DNA from: Nymphaea colorata
Taxonomy: Eukaryota > Streptophyta > Magnoliopsida > Nymphaeales > Nymphaeaceae
Assembly: GCF_008831285.2 (NCBI RefSeq)
Contig: NC_045139.1
Span: 12,558,704-12,622,703, forward strand
Direction of reading: 5' to 3'
Length of the DNA: 64,000 nucleotides
Positions 57,898-64,000 of the stretch are shown piece after piece. Numbering within the stretch: the first letter of the stretch is position 1; each line of letters begins with the position of its first letter. Both the position numbers and the translations under genes were made by a program. The notes beneath the pieces are model-generated. The model was not told where the DNA came from, ran no database searches, and saw only the letters and a program-made list of their open reading frames with translations.

Positions 57898-59369
57898 TTG
57901 TTTATGCATATGGTTACCTACATACTGTACCTTGAAAATACATGAACCACTAGGCTTCACTAGTGGCTGAGCATGCTTAGACCAATATGTCAATGTCATA
58001 GATTCAATTTGTTGAACCTTAGTTATGCTTTTACAATTTTATTGTTATAGATCCCTTGTTACTGTTGGATACTTAGTGGTATATATTCGAGAATAAAGAG
58101 ATATGAGTTGCTGTAAATTTCATTATAGTTTTCTACAACATGAGAATTCTTTATATCTAAAATAAGTATTCAGGTAGAATTATATCAACCAAACAGTAAC
58201 CTATAATTTTGTTACACGAGAGTCTCTTCTTTTATGTTATTTATTGTCCAAAACATTGGATTTCAAAGTGTTTCATTCTTCAAACTGATCATGTACAATT
58301 GTCATGTGCGCATACCATCAATTGTAACATACTTAGACCTTCATGGAACTACAAACATATGTCATGAACAATTTCAACACAAGGAGTCACAACATGCTTC
58401 ATATAACTATACCATGAACATAGTGTCATATTCCATCTATTATCTCACAAACAGCTCATGCATTACCCTAAATTTACCCATTTATATTTTAGCACACACA
58501 TAATTACACCTTACACATTTAAATATATTTATTTCTAGGAAACCAGATAGAATATACAAGAAGTACTTGCTACACTTAATTCTGGATATCCCCATAACTG
58601 TCAGGTCTGAAATTAGTTTATCTTTGTGGGCTTGTTGTACCATTACTTCTAGGAGACCATTTGTTCTCTAAGATTGATTTGTGTTTGCTTTCTTCCTTTG
58701 TAATATATACACAAGTCCAAATTATAATTTACCCAAGCGCGTAGACTTATTTATATATCTATATGCAACCTATATATACAGAGAGAGACAATTTTCATAC
58801 CTCATGGAGTTTAACACTTATCAATGTTATCTCATATTAGAAGCAGCCATGTGTTCCTATCCATAACCCTCTACGCTTCTTGTTTCTTTCAAGCAGCCAC
58901 GAACCTGGATCTCAACCAGAAGGAGACTAGAAATGAGGATCTATCTCTCTTTCTCTCTTCTTAAATTCTTTGTTGCTGGACCATCTCCTCTATGACTACA
59001 GCAAAAGGAAGGTTTATTTGCAGCAAAATAAGGTTAAATAGACTCTCTTCATGGCCTCCAAAACTACCATCCGAAGTTGCAGCCCCTCACAAGAAAGATG
59101 ACTCTTCAATTTTCCCTAAATCCTTTTTTTTAATGCACACATCAATGTATTTTGTCAACTTCCTTTTTCATGACAAAGTTGTAACCTCCTCTTTAATGTA
59201 TTTAATTTACTATTCTATAACTGCTTGATTATGTCTTAATGATAAGTTTAATTAGGAGCACTATTATATTGGGTATATCTAATTACATATATAAATATAT
59301 GTATCCCTACAACCACATTCAATTGCATATAATTAAAAATGATAGACCTTACATCTTTTTCCATAAAAA

Positions 59370-59704
59370 AATAGTCCTCGAAATTTGAGCATACTTTATT
59401 GAAACAAATGGGGTAACTCTTTCTCATGTCTTCTTCTGGCTCCCACGTACATACTTTGATTCCATAATGCTGCCATTCCACTAGAAATAATAGGGATGGT
59501 CTTCGTTCACAACACATGTTCCTTTCGGTCTATGATCCGAAGTGGTTTTTCTTCTGTTGTGATATCTTCTTGCAAATCTACCTCTTTATAATCTATCAAA
59601 TGTGAGAGATCAAGTATATACTTCTTTAGCATCGACACATGAAACACTGGATGAGCATGGCTATATTGTGAGAGAAAGTATAATTCGATAAGTAACCTCT
59701 CCAA
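59370..59704 (-). pseudogene. Integrase C-terminus and chromodomain of the chromovirus
   Basis: The frame 59704-59507 reads AHPVFHVSMLKKYILDLSHL (usual text HPVFHVSMLRKY) and LRIIDRKEHVL. After a frameshift the next stretch contains LVEWQHYGIKVCTWEPEEDM and, in the other frame, KELPHLFQ. This is the W-rich chromodomain-like tail of Del/Tekay-type integrases, thought to target insertion to heterochromatin. Confidence 0.78.
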
Positions 59705-60690
59705 CTTTCTCTAGAATCTCGAAATGGACCAATGTATCTTGGGCGCAATTTTCTCTTCTTTTCGAATTGGAAAACACTTTTGGTGGGTGATATCTTTAAC
59801 AAATATATGGTCTCCTACTTCAAAAACCAGCTCTCTTCATCGTTGGTCTGCATAATTCTTTTGTTGACTCTAAGCAGCCAAAAGTTTTTTTTTATTCATG
59901 TTGACCTGGTCAATGTAGTTTTAGATTCTTAAGGGATCCTCAACCATGTTGTCTCTTGTCTCAGTCCAACACGATGGTGATCTACAACGTCAGCCATAGA
60001 GATCTTCAAATGAAGTTATTCCAATGCTAGAGTGATAGCTCTTGTTGTAAGCAAATTCGGCTAACTTTACATGTTTATCTCATTCGCCCTTTCATTCCAA
60101 AACACAAGCCCTTAACATATCCTCAAGGGTATGGATGGTTCACTCAGATTGTCTGTTTGTTTGCGGATGAAATATTCTACTTAGTTTTAATTTTGTTCCT
60201 AAGACTTCTTGTAACCTTCTACAAAGCCTGGATGTGAATCTAAGATCTCTATTTGAGATTATTGGTTTTAGGGATTCCATGAAGCCTCACAATCTCTTCA
60301 ACATATAAATCAGTCAGACTTTCAAGTGATTGTGAAATTCTAATGAGAAGGAAATGTGCAGATTTAGTTAGGCAATCCATCACTACCCAAATAGCATCTC
60401 ATCGAGTACATGGTAACCCCACTATGAAATCCATGGTGATGTCTTCTCATTTATATTGAGGAATCTCCATTCGTTGCATTAAATCACTCGGTTTCTGATG
60501 TTCCACTTTAACCTATTAACGCACCAAGCACCATAAGATGAACTCGGCAATATCTTTCTTCATTTCTAGCCACTAAAAGTTTCTTCTTATATTTTGATAC
60601 ATTTTGTTGTTTTCTAGATGTATAGTGTATTTTGTTTTGTATGCCTCTTCTAGTAACTTGTTTTTCATTTCTGGATCGTTTGGAACTCAT
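59705..60690 (-). pseudogene. Chromovirus integrase core, heavily decayed
   Basis: Only short fragments with many stops can be read, such as VDHHRVGLRQETTW near 59970. Position between RNase H and the chromodomain supports the call. The catalytic triad cannot be confirmed. Confidence 0.55.
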
Positions 60691-60720
60691 AATCTATTGT
60701 TAAATCATATGGATCCATCA

Positions 60721-61378
60721 TCATCTTCGTAATAATGAATTTCCTTTTTTTTGACACTCACGCACCAACTTTGCATATTCAGAACTCTGTTTTTGCTTCT
60801 CAATAATTTTCTCAAGGAACTTATCTCTAATTAACGCAACACACTTCACCTTTCCATTACAATCTTGCAACGGATGCCAATGTGCAAGGTCTTCCAACAG
60901 TCCACCAGCTATAGCAGGGACCTTTCTCTTGACTGCATGAGCTACCTCATTGGTCTTTCTCGAATGGTACTTCATCTCAAAGTTGTAATCTTTAAGATAT
61001 TCCAGCCACCTTCTCTGTCTTAGATTCAATTCTTTCTGTGAGAACAAATACTTTAGAGATTTGTGGTCGAAAAAATATTTTAAACTCCACACCATAGAGG
61101 TAATGTCTATATATCTTTAGTGCAAATAATATGGCTCCTAATTTTAGATCATGCATTGGATAGTTTTTCTCGTGCGATTTTAGTTGCCTAGAGGCATATG
61201 CTATGACTCTATCTCCTTGCATAAGCACTGCTCCATAACTTGTTCCTGACGCATTAGTATATACCACAAACCCCTTTCTTCCTTTTGATAACATTAGACT
61301 TGAGGCATTTGTCAAATTGTCCTTCAACATTTGAAACCTCTTCTGACAGTCTTCTGTCCATATAAATTTGACTCTCAT
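60721..61378 (-). pseudogene. Chromovirus RNase H and connection to integrase
   Basis: Overlapping frames 61378-60992 and 61095-60721 read [60 protein letters not shown] and [20 protein letters not shown]. These are the standard order of motifs, split by one frameshift near 61090. Confidence 0.85.
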
Positions 61379-61494
61379 TTGTAGCAGTTTAATTATTGGG
61401 GTTGCAATTTTTGAGAAATCATTAATGAATTTCTTCTAGTAAACTACAAAACCAAGGAAACTTCTTATTCAGTTGCATTGGTTGGCGCATTCTA

Positions 61495-62348
61495 TTATTT
61501 TACAGCTTTTATTTTGGCCGGATCAACAGAGACACCCTCCTTAGAGATTATATGTCCCAATAAGTTTACTTTGTCTAGCCAAAATTCGTACTTGGAGTAT
61601 TGAGCATAAAGTTGATTTTGTCTCAATATTTTTAGCACTAGCTTGAGATGTACCACATGTGATGCTTCACACTCTGAGTACACTAACATGTCATCAATGA
61701 ACACTAAGATGAATTGGTCTAAGTAATCATGAAATATCTTATTCATGAGATCCATAAAAACTGCTGGTGCATTTGTCAGTCCGAAAGGCATCAATCAAAG
61801 TTCATAATGCCCACAGTATGTGCGGAATGCTGTTTTGGGAATAATTTTTTCTTAATATGCAATTGATGTTATCCTGATCTCAAGTCTATCTTGGAAAACA
61901 CATTTGCATATTTCAATTGATCGAATAGATTTTCAATTCTAGGTAATTGATATTTGTTCTTGATTATAATCTGATTCAACATTTGGTAATCAATACATAA
62001 CCGCATTAGCCCATCTTTCTTCTTCACAAAAAAGACCGGTGTTTCCCATGGTGATACACTTTGATATATGAATGTCTTGTTGGCCAAGTCTTGAATTAGT
62101 TTCTTTAATTCTTCCAGTTCTGCTGGTACCATTCTATATGGAGCCTTAGAAATGAGTGTCGTTCCCAGTATCAACTCAATACCAAACTCTACCTCTCGTA
62201 CAGGAGGCAATCCAGGTAAATATTTAGGAAACACGTCTATGAAGTTCTTTACCATAGGCACTTCATTGATGGGTGTTAATTGTAGGTCAGTTGCATTCAT
62301 ACTAACTAAGTAGGCAGTGCACCCGTTTTCCACATATCTCCTCATCAT
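61495..62348 (-). pseudogene. Chromovirus protease end and reverse transcriptase
   Basis: The frame 62348-61869 contains [60 protein letters not shown] and KIDLRSG. The frame 61794-61495 contains [20 protein letters not shown] and the catalytic motif [10 protein letters not shown]. About 75 bases with a frameshift separate the two. FIDD is intact, but the domain cannot be read through. Confidence 0.88.
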
Positions 62349-62840
62349 AATTGCTGAGACAATTAACTTTCTTTAGTATTGAGGCGTTTTTACCTCAAAT
62401 TGTATCTTTTGAGCATTCTCCACGAAAATCTTCAGTTTTTTCCTTCTACAATCTATAATCACATAATGGTGGTATAATCAATCCATTCTTAGGATTACAT
62501 CATACCTCATCATAGTTATTACCACAAGTTGTGCTGGTAATAAATATTTATGTATCTCTATTTTGACGTATTCTATATGTTTTCCATGTTTCTTTGTTTC
62601 TCATGGGTGTAGTAACTAACAATTTATAAGGCATGTTTTTTTCTTATATCTTTAAGAGTTCAACAAATCTCTTAGAAATAAATGAATGTGAGCATAAAAA
62701 TCAAAGAGAATATGTGCCCAATGAGAATGTATTAGGAGTGTACCTTCAATCAGGTTAGTGGATTTTCGATCCTAAACTGTGGTCGCATAAACTCTCCCAG
62801 GTATCTTCTTCTTTGCTAGCTGATTGGTAGCACCATGCTT

Positions 62841-63188
62841 CTATTTAGCCTCTTTCTTCTTTGGGCATTCCCGAATAAAATGCCTCTTAGTCTCGCAATA
62901 AAGACTTGCCCCAATATCACTATAACATGGTTTGTCTGGATGCTGGCGATGACACTTGGGGCACTCCTCGTCCTTCTTGAATGATGAAGGTGTTTGTTTC
63001 TTGAACTTGTCCCTCTGATTTATCCTATCACCGTGCTTCCACTTGAAAATGTTAGGCTTTGACTTAGGCTGTAGAAATTCATTCTTCTTGCCTGCTCCAT
63101 GAGTCATGTTCCAATCTTCTTTAAAGCGTGTGGTCATGATCACATCATCTAGATCTCTTGGGTCACTACCCATTACCTTACTCCTCAA
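62841..63188 (-). pseudogene. Chromovirus gag end with zinc knuckle
   Basis: The frame reads RFKEDWNMTHGAGKKNEFLQ through CPKCHRQHPDKPC to LYCETKRHFIRECPKKK. Two zinc-binding motifs are visible; the second has lost its first cysteine. The protease active site expected at 62500-62800 cannot be read. Confidence 0.72.
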
Positions 63189-63296
63189 CCCGTCTTTGAG
63201 TCTAATAATTTTTTTTTTACTCTATCATAATCTAAAGTATACACATGAGGGCAGTACTTCTCCAAATGTCTGTATTTGACCAATACTCAGGTAGGC

Positions 63297-63861
63297 TCAT
63301 ATTTCTCTACTGAAGTTCAAAAAATTCTTGCATGCACTTTCTTGTGTGAAGGCTGGTATGAGAGTATGTGTGAACACCTCTTTGAATTCTTCCCAAGTTG
63401 TTTCTTGATTAGTGTACTTTTCTTCATGTTGTGTGTGCCACCATTCTTCAGCATCTCCTTTCATCATAAAGGTTCTAAATTGAACCTTTTCGCTATTGAG
63501 CACATCCAAGGTAGTAAAAATCCTCTTAGTTTCTTTTATCCATTCCTTTATATCATCAGTTGTGTCTTTCCCATGAAACTTTGGCGGATGCAAATTCATA
63601 AATTGTTTATGAGTTATGTCTCTTGTATCATGGTCCCTCGTCTTGTTTGTATATGCACTGTTCCCACCTGAAGGAGCAGCTTGCACCAAATCATGCATTA
63701 AGCAAATAATGGTATGCAGGGTGTTCATAATGAACTCCTGTTGTTATTAGATGCTTCCAACTAGTGTCCCAGATCGAAGGATGAGTTCCAACATTTCAAC
63801 TCCTAGTGTTTCGAGGGCCTCTGTCTCTTCCAATAGTACTACCTCCTCTAGTGCGCACCAT
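63297..63861 (-). pseudogene. Chromovirus gag N-terminal part
   Basis: An ATG at 63861 opens MVRTRGGSTIGRDRGPRNTR and a stop. The longer frame 63728-63297 contains MNLHPPKFHGKDTTDDIKEW, FRTFMMKGDAEEWWHTQHEE and TWEEFKEVFTHTLIPAF, the conserved retrotransposon gag domain. Confidence 0.82.
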
Positions 63862-63979
63862 TTAAACTACACCATAAGGGGGAAACAAAAACATAACTAT
63901 TGTGTTTATAAATAAAGCAGACATTTAAGACTACTTTAAAGCTTTGAAACTTAGAAAAAAAAAAACTTTAGATACTTTG

Positions 63980-63991
63980 CTCTAATAGCAA
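63980..63991 (-). other. Decayed primer binding site of the chromovirus
   Basis: On the minus strand TGCTATTAGAGC followed by AAAGT resembles TGGTATCAGAGCAAGGT, the tRNA-Met type primer site, with two changes in the core. It places the 5' LTR immediately outside the window. Confidence 0.55.
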
Positions 63992-64000
63992 AGTTGTCAT

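Larger units (their letters stand above)
55208..59353 (-). repeat. 3' LTR (about 4.1 kb) of the minus-strand chromovirus
   Basis: On the minus strand the stretch begins TGTAAGGTCTATC (59353) right after a polypurine-like GGAAAAAGA and ends GGGTCGTGACA (55208). This TG...CA structure with a GTGACA end is typical of Del/Tekay-type elements, whose LTRs are long. It contains no gene. An AT tract followed by an AG tract lies at 55230-55307, and a CA/TA/TTTA compound microsatellite at 57795-57897. The second LTR lies outside the window, so the length is inferred from one copy. Confidence 0.62.
59354..64000 (-). mobile_element. Ty3/gypsy chromovirus (Del/Tekay-like), internal region, broken
   Basis: Down the minus strand the order is primer site (about 63991), gag (from 63861), zinc knuckle, protease-RT, RNase H, integrase, chromodomain-like end, polypurine tract, then LTR. 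That order and the chromodomain mark a chromovirus. All frames contain stops or shifts. The element runs off the right edge of the window at the primer site, so its 5' LTR is just outside. Confidence 0.85.

Overview
This window reads as nuclear DNA of a flowering plant. It is AT-rich, full of LTR retrotransposon remains, MITEs and CT/AG/AT microsatellites, and it carries two recognisable plant genes, both with introns and both on the plus strand. The species cannot be named from the sequence alone. No prokaryotic feature, CRISPR array or rRNA gene was seen, and no tRNA gene was recognised.

Genes. (1) A complete two-exon group IIc WRKY transcription factor of the WRKY75-like clade at 21434-24437 (190 aa), with a 2.4 kb intron inside the WRKY domain. 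(2) A complete DUF1664-family membrane and coiled-coil protein in 14 exons at 44428-53448 (363 aa), whose introns hold transposon remnants. A frameshifted PPR-protein fragment on the minus strand lies at 36235-36660. Two possible first exons at about 16198 and 17857 are speculative.

Layout. 1-3870: a decayed Ty1/copia element on the minus strand, cut by the window edge, with a GC-richer foreign-looking block at about 2600-3060. 3873-13045: an old Ty3/gypsy element on the plus strand with both LTRs and a tRNA-Met type primer site, itself invaded by a hAT-type element (5212-6319) and a PIF/Harbinger-type element (6935-8848). 13.1-21 kb: MITEs, a long hairpin and unassigned DNA. 21-24.4 kb: the WRKY gene. 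24.8-29.9 kb: a chimeric Ty1/copia remnant on the minus strand. 30-32.3 kb: low-complexity DNA. 32.3-33.7 kb: a second copia gag remnant with its primer site. 34.2-37.3 kb: a MITE-like end and the PPR pseudogene. 37.3-44.2 kb: mostly unassigned. 44.3-53.5 kb: the DUF1664 gene. 55208-64000: a Ty3/gypsy chromovirus (Del/Tekay-like) on the minus strand with a 4.1 kb 3' LTR, running off the window at its primer binding site.

All retroelement reading frames are broken, so none looks able to move by itself. I found no convincing undescribed biological system. The best leads are the chimeric copia reading frame joined at a short motif shared by its RT and gag halves, the well-bounded nested DNA transposons, dispersed MITE families shared between gene introns and intergenic DNA, and an in-frame CT microsatellite just upstream of the DUF1664 start codon.
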